A stretch of 15,564 nt of DNA. Source: DASRBO01 sp035653595 (GTDB lineage Bacteria; Actinomycetota; Acidimicrobiia; Acidimicrobiales; JAJPHE01). The DNA lies in assembly GCA_035653595.1 (NCBI GenBank), contig DASRBO010000111.1:1-15564 (forward strand), read 5' to 3'. Shown here one piece after another: positions 1 to 6,494 of the stretch. Position numbers and translations under genes: made by a program. The number at the start of each line of letters is the position of its first letter. The stretch's first letter is position 1. Under the pieces are notes generated by a model that saw nothing but the letters and a program-made list of their open reading frames with translations, made no database searches and was not told the DNA's origin.

Positions 1-84
1 TTCTTCCGGGACCGTCATCGCCTCACAGCTACCCGGTGGCGACCTCGGCTATCCACTTCGGCGTGGATGCCCGGTTCGGCGCGC

Positions 85-921
85 CTATCCGCCACTCGGC
101 CTCTGGGCCTGCTCGTCGAGGACCTGGCGCCCGATCTGCACCAGCCGGAGAACTGTCACCAGTCCGATCCCGCCGACGATGTTGCCGAGGGTCGCCCAGC
201 CCAGCGTCCGCATCCAGTCCAGGTAGCCGTAGGGGGCGCCGGCGTGGAGGCCGGCGAACATCTCGAGGCTCACGACGACGGCGTGGTTTAGCGGCCCGAT
301 CGCCAGCAGGTAACCGGTCACCACCGCCGCCACCAGACGGGCACCGACGGACTCGGTGCCGTGCTCCATCCAGGTCATGAGGGTGATGACGGCTCCGCCG
401 AGCAGGGCGCCGGCGAATGAGGTCCAGCCGACGGTCTGGCGGGCGTAATGATCCGCCAGCTCGAGGGCCACCGGCCGCAGCTTGGGGAAGGCCCCGATGA
501 TGAGGCCCGTCATGACCCACCCACCAGCCAGGTTGGTGACCAGGGAGACCGACCACAAGCGGAACAAGCTCCTCGCCGGCGCCCGCCGGGCGGCGATGGC
601 GGCGATCGGGACGAGGAAGTTCTCGGTGAACAGCTCACTGCCGGCCAGGCTGAGGGCGATGAAGCCCATGCTCAGTCCGAGGGCCGACAGCGCCTCGCTG
701 CCGCTCGCCTTCCGGATGGCGTAGACGGCGAAGATCCCGACGCTGATGTCGATGCCGCCGACCGCTCCGGTGGCGACCAGTCGGGACCAGGCCCGGGTGA
801 GCCTGGTCTCGCCCTCCGAAACCGTCCGGTCGGCGACCTCGGGCAGGGCCTCCGTCCCGGGGCTGGCATCGCCCGGCCTGTCCTTCTCCGCCTCGTCAGA
901 CGCCACGGCACGGTCGGACAC
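85..921 (-). CDS. Formate/nitrite transporter (FNT) family channel protein
   Basis: Predicted pentameric inner-membrane channel for small monovalent anions such as formate or nitrite; the true substrate is unknown. The 278-residue product has a hydrophilic acidic N-terminus (about 1-45) and then six hydrophobic segments. FNT hallmarks are visible: GSELFTENFLVPIAA in the second helix region, GPLNHAVVVSLEMFAG containing the likely central pore histidine (His213), and GNIVGGIGLV near the C-terminus. Length fits the family (about 270-310). The start is uncertain: GTG at 921 and TTG at 927 are both in frame and neither has a strong Shine-Dalgarno. The open frame continues far upstream antisense to other genes, but that part is not coding. 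No formate dehydrogenase or nitrite reductase gene is nearby, so the physiological anion cannot be inferred from context. Confidence 0.87.
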   Translation of the reverse strand: MSDRAVASDEAEKDRPGDASPGTEALPEVADRTVSEGETRLTRAWSRLVATGAVGGIDISVGIFAVYAIRKASGSEALSALGLSMGFIALSLAGSELFTENFLVPIAAIAARRAPARSLFRLWSVSLVTNLAGGWVMTGLIIGAFPKLRPVALELADHYARQTVGWTSFAGALLGGAVITLMTWMEHGTESVGARLVAAVVTGYLLAIGPLNHAVVVSLEMFAGLHAGAPYGYLDWMRTLGWATLGNIVGGIGLVTVLRLVQIGRQVLDEQAQRPSGG

Positions 922-977
922 CGCCAATTCATTGCCGCCTGCCGTCCCTGCCAACCGTTGGGACGGGCACCGGATTA

Positions 978-1031
978 CAGATGCCAGCGCAGATGCCAGC
1001 GGATGCTTGTGTGGATGCCGGGGTGGATGCC
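978..1031. repeat. Phased GATGC repeats upstream of the FNT gene
   Basis: Five copies of GATGC begin at 980, 992, 1002, 1014 and 1026, so they are spaced 12, 10, 12 and 12 bp, close to one helical turn each. The first two lie in a perfect tandem duplication of CAGATGCCAGCG (978-989 and 990-1001). The last three are GGATGC with 6-bp spacers. The array sits 60-110 bp upstream of the minus-strand FNT start, where an activator or operator array could lie. It could also be simple slippage-generated repeat; no known binding site is recognised. Confidence 0.5.
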
Positions 1032-1033
1032 CG

Positions 1034-1440
1034 GTGTGCTGGCCGCCTCCGAATCGGGTAGGTCCGACCGGGGTTGCGCAACAGTTGCCGGCTGCGCCGA
1101 CCCGCACCGGCGCCTGGTTCCTGTTGGCAACCGGCATCCTCGGGGCAGTCAACGAACCCGAGCTCGGCGAGCACGTCGAGGAGGGGCGCGCCGTGCTCAG
1201 GGCCCACGACGACGGCGCCGTCGACGCGATAGACGCCGCCCCGGGCCGGTTCGCCACTACCGATAGCCAGATCGTGGCCATGAAGCTGGTGGTGTCGACC
1301 ACCGAGGAGGCGGTTCGCCGGGCGGCCCGGATGCAGGGCATTCGACGGGCAGGAGTGCAGGGCATTCGACGGGCAGGAGATCGTCGGGGCGATGCGGACC
1401 GAGCGCGAAGGGAGCGGTTGGTCGCCCCTCGAGGGGGTAA
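1034..1440 (+). pseudogene. Possible decayed or frameshifted ORF of unknown function
   Basis: This fills most of the 922-1479 stretch, which holds no intact gene. From about 1130 to 1330 one plus-strand frame has strongly coding-like codon use (nearly all third positions G or C) and reads ...VNEPELGEHVEEGRAVL... and ...QIVAMKLVVSTTEEAVRRA. From about 1360 to 1410 a different plus frame becomes coding-like and reads AFDGQEIVGAMRTEREG. The switch falls at a 24-bp tandem duplication. No single frame gives a start with ribosome site, a continuous body and a stop before the hemerythrin gene. I do not recognise the family. The most economical reading is a gene remnant with a frameshift; an assembly or sequencing error is the alternative. 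The 5' boundary (in-frame GTG at 1034) is arbitrary. Confidence 0.35.
1332..1379. repeat. Perfect 24-bp tandem duplication
   Basis: Bases 1332-1355 are repeated exactly at 1356-1379; each unit contains GGGCATTCGACGGGCAGGAG. The period is 24 bp, a multiple of three, so the duplication itself would add eight codons and not shift the frame. It nevertheless marks the point where coding-like codon use changes frame in the surrounding remnant. Confidence 0.85.
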
Positions 1441-1479
1441 GAGCGCGTGGAGAGCAAACGGCGAAAGGAACATCAACCC

Positions 1480-2040
1480 ATGACCGATGCCAACGATGTC
1501 GTGTCGATTCTGATGCAGGACCACCAGGAGGTCCGTCAGCTGCTGACCAAGATCGCCTCCGGCACCGGTAAGGCCAAGGAAGAAGCCTTTCATCAGCTGG
1601 TTTACGAGTTGGCCAGGCACGAGACGGCCGAGGAGGAGGTCGTGTACCCGGCCCTCCGCAGGCTCGACGGCGGCGAGAAGGTGGCTGACGCCCGCATCAA
1701 GGAGGAAGAGGACGCCAACCGGGTGCTGGCGGATCTCGAGAAGCTCGAGGTCGGCGGGGCCGAGTTCGACAAGCTGTTCGAAAAGCTGCGCACGGCCGTC
1801 GTCGCCCACGCCGAGGCTGAGGAGGCGGAGGTCTTCCCCCGGCTGCGCCAGGGCTCTGACGCCGACAAGCTGCAGACGATGGGCCGCGTTCTCGACATGG
1901 CCAAGAAGACCGCCCCGACCCATCCCCATCCCAACGTGCCCGGCACCGCCACGGCCAACCTCTTGGCCGGACCGCTGGCCGCTGTGGTCGATCGCACCCG
2001 CGACGCCATCCGCGAGGCGCGCCAGAAGCTGGCCGGTTGA
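1480..2040 (+). CDS. Hemerythrin HHE-domain protein
   Basis: A 186-residue cytoplasmic four-helix-bundle protein expected to hold a non-haem di-iron centre and to sense or handle O2, NO or peroxide. Candidate ligands are His15 (QDHQEV), His47 and Glu51 (RHETAEEEVVYP), and His110 and Glu114 (AHAEAEEAEVFP). The C-terminal THPHPNVPGTATANLLAGPL segment (residues about 143-162) is typical of the actinobacterial version of this family. ATG at 1480 is chosen because GAAAGGA lies 9-10 bases upstream; a longer GTG-started frame from 1447 would place that site inside the gene. In many homologues helix 3 has a histidine in an EEEx(H) context; here the aligned position appears to be Asp78 (KEEEDANRVL). 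The next gene starts 3 bp after the stop, so the two probably form an operon. Confidence 0.9.
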   Translation: MTDANDVVSILMQDHQEVRQLLTKIASGTGKAKEEAFHQLVYELARHETAEEEVVYPALRRLDGGEKVADARIKEEEDANRVLADLEKLEVGGAEFDKLFEKLRTAVVAHAEAEEAEVFPRLRQGSDADKLQTMGRVLDMAKKTAPTHPHPNVPGTATANLLAGPLAAVVDRTRDAIREARQKLAG

Positions 2041-2043
2041 CCG

Positions 2044-3177
2044 ATGGAGAGCTCCGGAGGGATCCCCGCCGGCGGCGCCGACCTGTCCGATCTGGTCGGT
2101 CTGGCCGCCGAGCGGGGACCCTTCGCGACCCTCTACATGGCGACCGAGGCGGGGATAGACAACGCCGCCCAGCGTTCGGAGCTGCGGTGGAGGGGGCTTC
2201 GGGATCACCTGGTATCCGACGGGGCACCCCAGTCGGTACTGGAGGCCATCGACGCCGTTGTGCCCGATGCTCACCTTCGGGGTGAGTCCCTGGCCGTGGT
2301 CGCCGACGCCGACGGAGTCAGGCTCTCCGAGTCCTTCTCCCAGCCGCCGGCCACCGACCTGGCACGATGGGCGACCTTGCCTTCGCTGGTGCCGCTGATC
2401 GAGTGGCGCCAGATGTCGCCGGCGCACATCCTGGCCCTGGTCGACCGCCAAGGGGCCGATCTGGTCCTCTTCCGCCCCCGGCGCGCCAACGTGGTGGAGG
2501 TGGCCGGGGATGGCTGGCCTGTCCACGCCCCCCATGCCGGCGGTTGGTCCGAACGGCGCTACCAGGCCACCATCGAGGAGAACTGGAAGCACAACGCCGC
2601 CCGGGTGGCCGAGGAGGTGACGCAGCTGGTGAAGACGTCCGGGGCGAGGGTGATCGCCGTCGCCGGCGACGTTCGCGCCCGCCAGCTGCTGCTCGAGGCC
2701 CTGCCGACGGCGGTGGCCGACCGCTGCGTGCCCATCGACGGGGGCCGGGGGCCTGACGGATCCGAAGACGAGGTGGCAGCCGAAACCCTTCGCCAGGTGG
2801 CCACCGTGGTGGCCGCCGACACGAAGGGGGCGCTGGCGGCGTTCAAGCAGGAGAGGGGCGAGGGTGGCCGGGCGGCCGACGGGCCGGCGGCCACAATGGC
2901 AGCGCTGGCGGCCGGCCAGGTGGGCCTGTTGCTGGTGTCCGACGACTCGGGGAACGACGCGCCGACGAGCCGACGCGGCGCTTGGTTCGGGGAGCAGGGC
3001 AACCAGGTCGGCCTCGACCGGGCCACCGTGGAGGCAATGGGCGCCGAGTCGCCCGCCGAGGCCCGACTGGTGGACGTGGCGGTGCGCGCTGCCCTGCAGA
3101 CCGGCGCCGAGGTGCGGGTGGTCCCCCAGCACGGCGGGCCGCGGGACGGTCTGGGCGCCATCCTGCGCTGGAGCTGA
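2044..3177 (+). CDS. Rv2629-like protein, baeRF2 / Vms1-related family (putative ribosome hibernation or peptidyl-tRNA factor)
   Basis: The 377-residue product resembles actinobacterial Rv2629-type proteins, which belong to the bacterial release-factor-like (baeRF2/Vms1) superfamily. Members are linked to ribosome hibernation or release of stalled chains; Balon-type factors are relatives. Visible signs are the N-terminal RGPFATLYMAT segment (25-34), the central VDRQGADLVLF strand (133-143), a GGWSERRYQ motif (166-174) at the place where the superfamily has its GGQ-like loop, the following amphipathic helix EENWKHNAARVAEEV (178-192), and a C-terminal domain ending in LGAILRWS. Length matches the family (about 370). 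ATG 2044 follows the hemerythrin stop by 3 bp with only a weak ribosome site, so translational coupling is likely. The assignment rests on remembered family patterns; the biochemical role is inferred. Confidence 0.78.
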   Translation: MESSGGIPAGGADLSDLVGLAAERGPFATLYMATEAGIDNAAQRSELRWRGLRDHLVSDGAPQSVLEAIDAVVPDAHLRGESLAVVADADGVRLSESFSQPPATDLARWATLPSLVPLIEWRQMSPAHILALVDRQGADLVLFRPRRANVVEVAGDGWPVHAPHAGGWSERRYQATIEENWKHNAARVAEEVTQLVKTSGARVIAVAGDVRARQLLLEALPTAVADRCVPIDGGRGPDGSEDEVAAETLRQVATVVAADTKGALAAFKQERGEGGRAADGPAATMAALAAGQVGLLLVSDDSGNDAPTSRRGAWFGEQGNQVGLDRATVEAMGAESPAEARLVDVAVRAALQTGAEVRVVPQHGGPRDGLGAILRWS

Positions 3178-3212
3178 CCCCGTCGGCACGGCGTAGAAAG
3201 GGCCCTGCGAAC

Positions 3213-3246
3213 GATGGCGCTGCCGGATGACTCCGGCAGCGCCATC
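3213..3246. terminator. Bidirectional hairpin between convergent genes
   Basis: Two perfectly complementary 15-base arms, GATGGCGCTGCCGGA (3213-3227) and its complement (3232-3246), flank a TGAC loop. The hairpin starts 36 bp after the Rv2629-like stop and 74 bp beyond the stop of the convergent CBS gene. No T-tract follows on either side, as is common in high-GC actinobacteria, so it is either a T-less intrinsic terminator or an mRNA 3' end stabiliser for both transcripts. Confidence 0.75.
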
Positions 3247-3319
3247 TGAGGTCTTGGTGTTGCAGCTGCCACCGGGTCTTGATGGCTAGCGATCCGGTGG
3301 GTCCTCCTCGGCCGCCCTG

Positions 3320-3739
3320 TCAGGTGTTCGGGCGGGCGGCGCTGACATCCGCCAGGGCGGAGCCGGGGTCCCGCTCCAGGGCGATGTCGCCGATGGAGAC
3401 GACCCCGACCGGGCGCCCCGACTCCACCACCGGCAGCCGGCGCACTGCGTTCTCTCTCATCAGCCTGACAGCCTTGTCGACTGGGGTGTCCGGGGTGACG
3501 GTCATGACCTGTCCGCTCACCACCTCGGCCAGCTTCACCTTGTCGGGCGCCTTGCCGTCGGCCACGGCGCGCACGGTGATGTCGCGGTCGGTCACGACCC
3601 CGCACAGCTGGTCGTTGTGCAGGACGATCACGTCCCCGACGTCCCGCTCCCGCATGGCAGCGGCTGCCTCACGAACCGAGGCCGTGTCTGACAAGGTGAT
3701 CGGATCGGGGGTCATGATGTCGCGTACGGCCTGAGCCAT
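3320..3739 (-). CDS. Two-CBS-domain protein (HRP1-like)
   Basis: A 139-residue protein made almost only of two tandem CBS motifs, which pair into a Bateman module and usually bind adenine nucleotides. CBS1 spans about residues 4-60 (VRDIMTPDPITLSDTASVREA ... LCGVVTDRDITVRAVA) and CBS2 about 72-126 (VVSGQVMTVTPDTPVDKAVRLM ... PVGVVSIGDIAL). Size and layout match hypoxic response protein 1 (Rv2626c) of M. tuberculosis and its many actinobacterial relatives. ATG 3739 is well supported by AGGAGG six bases upstream. It lies 71 bp downstream of the acyl-CoA synthetase on the same strand and converges on the Rv2629-like gene. No clear promoter or terminator was found in the 71-bp gap, so read-through from the long operon is possible. 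Ligand and partner are unknown. Confidence 0.9.
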   Translation of the reverse strand: MAQAVRDIMTPDPITLSDTASVREAAAAMRERDVGDVIVLHNDQLCGVVTDRDITVRAVADGKAPDKVKLAEVVSGQVMTVTPDTPVDKAVRLMRENAVRRLPVVESGRPVGVVSIGDIALERDPGSALADVSAARPNT

Positions 3740-3810
3740 GGGACCTCCTGTCGTCGTCGGTCACGGGACGCGCTACCCGGCCGGCGGCGGCCCGAACCCT
3801 GCCAAGCGGG

Positions 3811-5343
3811 TCAGACGATGCGGCTGTCGGCCTTGCCCCAGTACTTGTCACGCAGTAGGCGCTTGTAGAGCTTGCCGGTCGGCAGCCGCGGCAGCTCGGG
3901 ATCGAAGTCAACCGATCGGGGGCACTTGTAGGCCGCCAGGTGGCTGCGGGCGAAGGCGATGAGCTCCTCGGCGAGGTCGCTGCCTGCCTCGATTCCGGGT
4001 GCAGGCTGGACGACGGCCTTCACCTCCTCACCGAGGTCGTCGTTGGGAACGCCGAACACCGCCACGTCGGCCACGGCGGGGTGCTGGATGAGGACGTCCT
4101 CGATCTCGCGGGGATAGATGTTCACCCCGCCCGAGATGATCATGAACGCCTTGCGGTCGGTGAGGTAGAGCCAGCCGTCGGGGTCGAGGTAGCCGACGTC
4201 ACCGAGGGTGGACAGGCCGCCGGGCCGACGCGACGCAGCAGTCTTCTCCGGGTCGCCGTGGTACTCGAACTGGCCGCCGCCGGAAAAGTAGATCGTCCCC
4301 TCCACTCCGGCCGGCAGCTCGTTGCCCTCCTCGTCGAGGATGTGCACCGCTCCGGCCAGTGGTCGCCCCACCGATCCCGGGTGCTCGAGCCACTGCTCGC
4401 TGGTGATGTATGTGCTCCCGTTGCCCTCGGTGCCGGCGTAGTACTCGTAGAGGATGGGGCCCCACCACTCGATCATCCGCCGCTTTACCTCGGCCGGGCA
4501 GGGGGCGGCGGCGTGCACGGCCACCTCGTGGCTGGACAGGTCGTGGGCGGTCTTGTCCTCGTCGGGCAGGCGCAGCAGGCGCACGAACATGGTCGGGACC
4601 CATTGGCTGTGGCTCACCCGGTGGGCCTCGATCAGGTCCAGTGCCTGGGCCGGGTCGAACCGCTCCATCATCACCACGGTGCCGCCGAAGCGCTGGGCCG
4701 AGGCCGAGAAGGCCAACGGGGCGGCGTGGTACATCGGGGCCGGCGACAGATAGACCATCGCCTCGCGGAAGTGGTAGAGGGGGCGGAGGGCGCCCAGCCG
4801 GCGGTCGTCCTCCCAAGGCATCTCCTCGGGGAGGGGGCGCAGCACGCCCTTCGGCCGACCGGTGGTGCCGGACGAGTAGAGCATGGTGGTGCCTGAGGAC
4901 TCATCGGCGACGGGTGAGGTCGGTTGGGAGGCGATGGCGGCGTCGTAGTCCTCGAAGCCGGCCAACGCCCCTCCGGCCATCAGCCTGGTCGTGACGTCGG
5001 TCTCCATGGCGGCGGCCACCGGAGCCAGAGCCTGGCTGGTGACCAGGGCCTTGGCTCCGCAGTCACCGACGATGTAGGCCGCCTCCGGGGCGGTCAGGTG
5101 GCTGTTCACCGCCGTCAGGTACAGCCCCGAGCGCAGGGCTGCCCACACCACTTCCAGGAACCGGATCTGGTTCTCCATGAACAGGGCGAGGTGGTCGCCC
5201 CGGCGCAGGCCGGCGTCCCGCAGCAGATGGGCCAGCTGGTTGGAGCGGGCGTCGAGCTCGGCGAAGGTCTGCACCTCGCCGCTGGAGGCCATGATCACCG
5301 CCGGGCGGTCGGGCGACCGGGCGGCGTGGGCGCCTGGGTACAT
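3811..5343 (-). CDS. AMP-forming acyl-CoA synthetase (FadD/ANL superfamily)
   Basis: A 510-residue ATP-dependent ligase expected to convert a carboxylic acid to its CoA thioester through an acyl-adenylate. ANL motifs are complete: P-loop YSSGTTGRPKG (156-166), YYAGTEG (301-307), GDVGYLDPDGWLYLTDR (381-397), the hinge region and ISGGVNIYPREIE (403-414), and the catalytic lysine Lys491 in PTGKLYKR. The start ATG 5343 is placed by GGAGGA seven bases upstream; the frame stays open further upstream but only antisense. It is 62 bp downstream of the kinase gene and likely the last catabolic gene of the long minus-strand operon. A similar ligase begins at 14729 on the other strand (both have a PxYHxxPLxF segment), so the locus carries paralogues. 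Chain length or ring specificity cannot be read. Confidence 0.93.
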   Translation of the reverse strand: MYPGAHAARSPDRPAVIMASSGEVQTFAELDARSNQLAHLLRDAGLRRGDHLALFMENQIRFLEVVWAALRSGLYLTAVNSHLTAPEAAYIVGDCGAKALVTSQALAPVAAAMETDVTTRLMAGGALAGFEDYDAAIASQPTSPVADESSGTTMLYSSGTTGRPKGVLRPLPEEMPWEDDRRLGALRPLYHFREAMVYLSPAPMYHAAPLAFSASAQRFGGTVVMMERFDPAQALDLIEAHRVSHSQWVPTMFVRLLRLPDEDKTAHDLSSHEVAVHAAAPCPAEVKRRMIEWWGPILYEYYAGTEGNGSTYITSEQWLEHPGSVGRPLAGAVHILDEEGNELPAGVEGTIYFSGGGQFEYHGDPEKTAASRRPGGLSTLGDVGYLDPDGWLYLTDRKAFMIISGGVNIYPREIEDVLIQHPAVADVAVFGVPNDDLGEEVKAVVQPAPGIEAGSDLAEELIAFARSHLAAYKCPRSVDFDPELPRLPTGKLYKRLLRDKYWGKADSRIV

Positions 5344-5405
5344 CGGGTCCTCCTCCGTCGGAGGCCGGCCACCGTACCGTCCGGGCGCTGCGGCCGCCGG
5401 GCCGC

Positions 5406-6494
5406 TCAGGCGGGGCGGGGGAGGAACTCGAGGGCGTCGAGGTCGACGATCTGGGCGGCGGCCCCGTTGGCCATGGCCATGAACATGGCGTCGCCCCGGT
5501 CGGTCCGCTGGACCAGCATGGAGGCGAACACGGCCATGAAGAACCCCCCGAAGCTGTAGCGGCGGTAGTCCTCCCAGCACTGGTCGAAGCCGTAGTCGGC
5601 GATGCCGTAGCCGGTGAGGGCCTCGTGGTAGCGGGTCACAAGGTGCTTCTCGCATTCCCGTCTCCGCTCGGGCGGCATGGCCGCTCCCAGGAAGTAGGCC
5701 ACATCCGAGGTGCCCACCCCGAGCCGGACCGTCTGCCAGTCGACCACGGCGATGGGGCGGGGATGTCCGGGCGGGGCGAAGAGCATGTTGTCCAGCCGGT
5801 AGTCGGCGTGACACACCGTCAGGGGGCCCGGATCGGCCGGGGTCCACCCGGCCCCGGCGGCGGCCATGCTCGACCCGACCGTCAGGGACTCGTCGATGAG
5901 GGTGGCGCGGTAGCGGTCGACGAAGCCGGGCCACAGCATGGCGAAGGCGCCGGCAAGAGCGCCGTCGCCCCCCGCCTTGGACGCGAGCCAGGGGACGCGG
6001 AGGAGCTCGGGATCACCCCAGCGGGGCCCGTGCAGCTTGGCCGCTTCGAGGACGGCGAGCTCGGCCAGGGCGGGGTCGCACCCGGTCAGCTGGTCCCCCT
6101 GTTCCGCCGGGGCCAGATCCTCGAGCACCAGGATCACGTTCGGGGTGCCCGGCTCCACGGCGGCGAAGTGGCAGTGGGGCCGCGATATGTCGACCGTGTC
6201 GGCGATGTCGCGGTAGAAGGCGACCTCGGTCTCGTAGGTGAGGGTCTGCACACCGGCCGCCCGGCTGGAGGGGTCGCGGGACGCGAACTTGGCCACGACG
6301 GTCGGCGGCCCGGCGCCCTCGGGTTGGTACCGGATCCGGTAGCGCACGTTGCAGCCGACCTGTCCCGTGCCGATGTCGTCGGCTTCGAAGGAGGCCACCA
6401 CACCCTCGGCCAGGGCGCCGCTGTGGCGCAGCACACCGGTGAGCCACTCGGCGCTCACCTGATCGGGATCGGACAGCAGGGCGGGTTCGGTCAC
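5406..6494 (-). CDS. APH / ecdysteroid-kinase-like small-molecule phosphotransferase
   Basis: A 362-residue protein-kinase-like fold enzyme that probably phosphorylates a hydroxyl group on a small metabolite. Kinase features: ATP-anchoring lysine Lys69 (VVAKFASRD), VILVLEDLAP hinge (120-129), catalytic loop VCHADYRLDNMLF with His229, Asp231 and Asn236, and metal-binding Asp252 in VVDWQ. The DWQTVRLG...DVAYFL pattern resembles the EcKL/APH catabolic kinases more than antibiotic-resistance enzymes. Start GTG 6494 overlaps the P450 stop by 4 bp (GTGA), indicating translational coupling to the P450. The context (P450 before, acyl-CoA ligase after) suggests that the hydroxyl made by the P450 could be its substrate, as in hydroxyacyl catabolic kinases such as LvaA; that link is inference. 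Confidence 0.85.
   Translation of the reverse strand: MTEPALLSDPDQVSAEWLTGVLRHSGALAEGVVASFEADDIGTGQVGCNVRYRIRYQPEGAGPPTVVAKFASRDPSSRAAGVQTLTYETEVAFYRDIADTVDISRPHCHFAAVEPGTPNVILVLEDLAPAEQGDQLTGCDPALAELAVLEAAKLHGPRWGDPELLRVPWLASKAGGDGALAGAFAMLWPGFVDRYRATLIDESLTVGSSMAAAGAGWTPADPGPLTVCHADYRLDNMLFAPPGHPRPIAVVDWQTVRLGVGTSDVAYFLGAAMPPERRRECEKHLVTRYHEALTGYGIADYGFDQCWEDYRRYSFGGFFMAVFASMLVQRTDRGDAMFMAMANGAAAQIVDLDALEFLPRPA

Noticed and set aside
63..1035. 13-bp direct repeat GTGGATGCCCGGT at 63-75 and 1023-1035 flanking the FNT gene, as a possible mobile-element duplication
   Set aside because: No transposase, terminal inverted repeats or attachment site is present, and the right copy belongs to the local GATGC array; chance similarity is likelier.
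922..3189. Upstream part of a 1034-codon minus-strand open frame continuous with the FNT gene
   Set aside because: It is antisense to the hemerythrin and Rv2629-like genes, is low-complexity and shows no domain; open only because of high GC.
3740..3810. Separate promoter for the CBS-domain gene
   Set aside because: TTGGCA and TAGCGC hexamers exist but are 24 bp apart, too far for a normal promoter; none is called.
5344..5934. N-terminal extension of the acyl-CoA synthetase frame
   Set aside because: It overlaps the kinase gene in another frame and the real start at 5343 has a clear ribosome site; the extension is Arg/Pro-rich nonsense.
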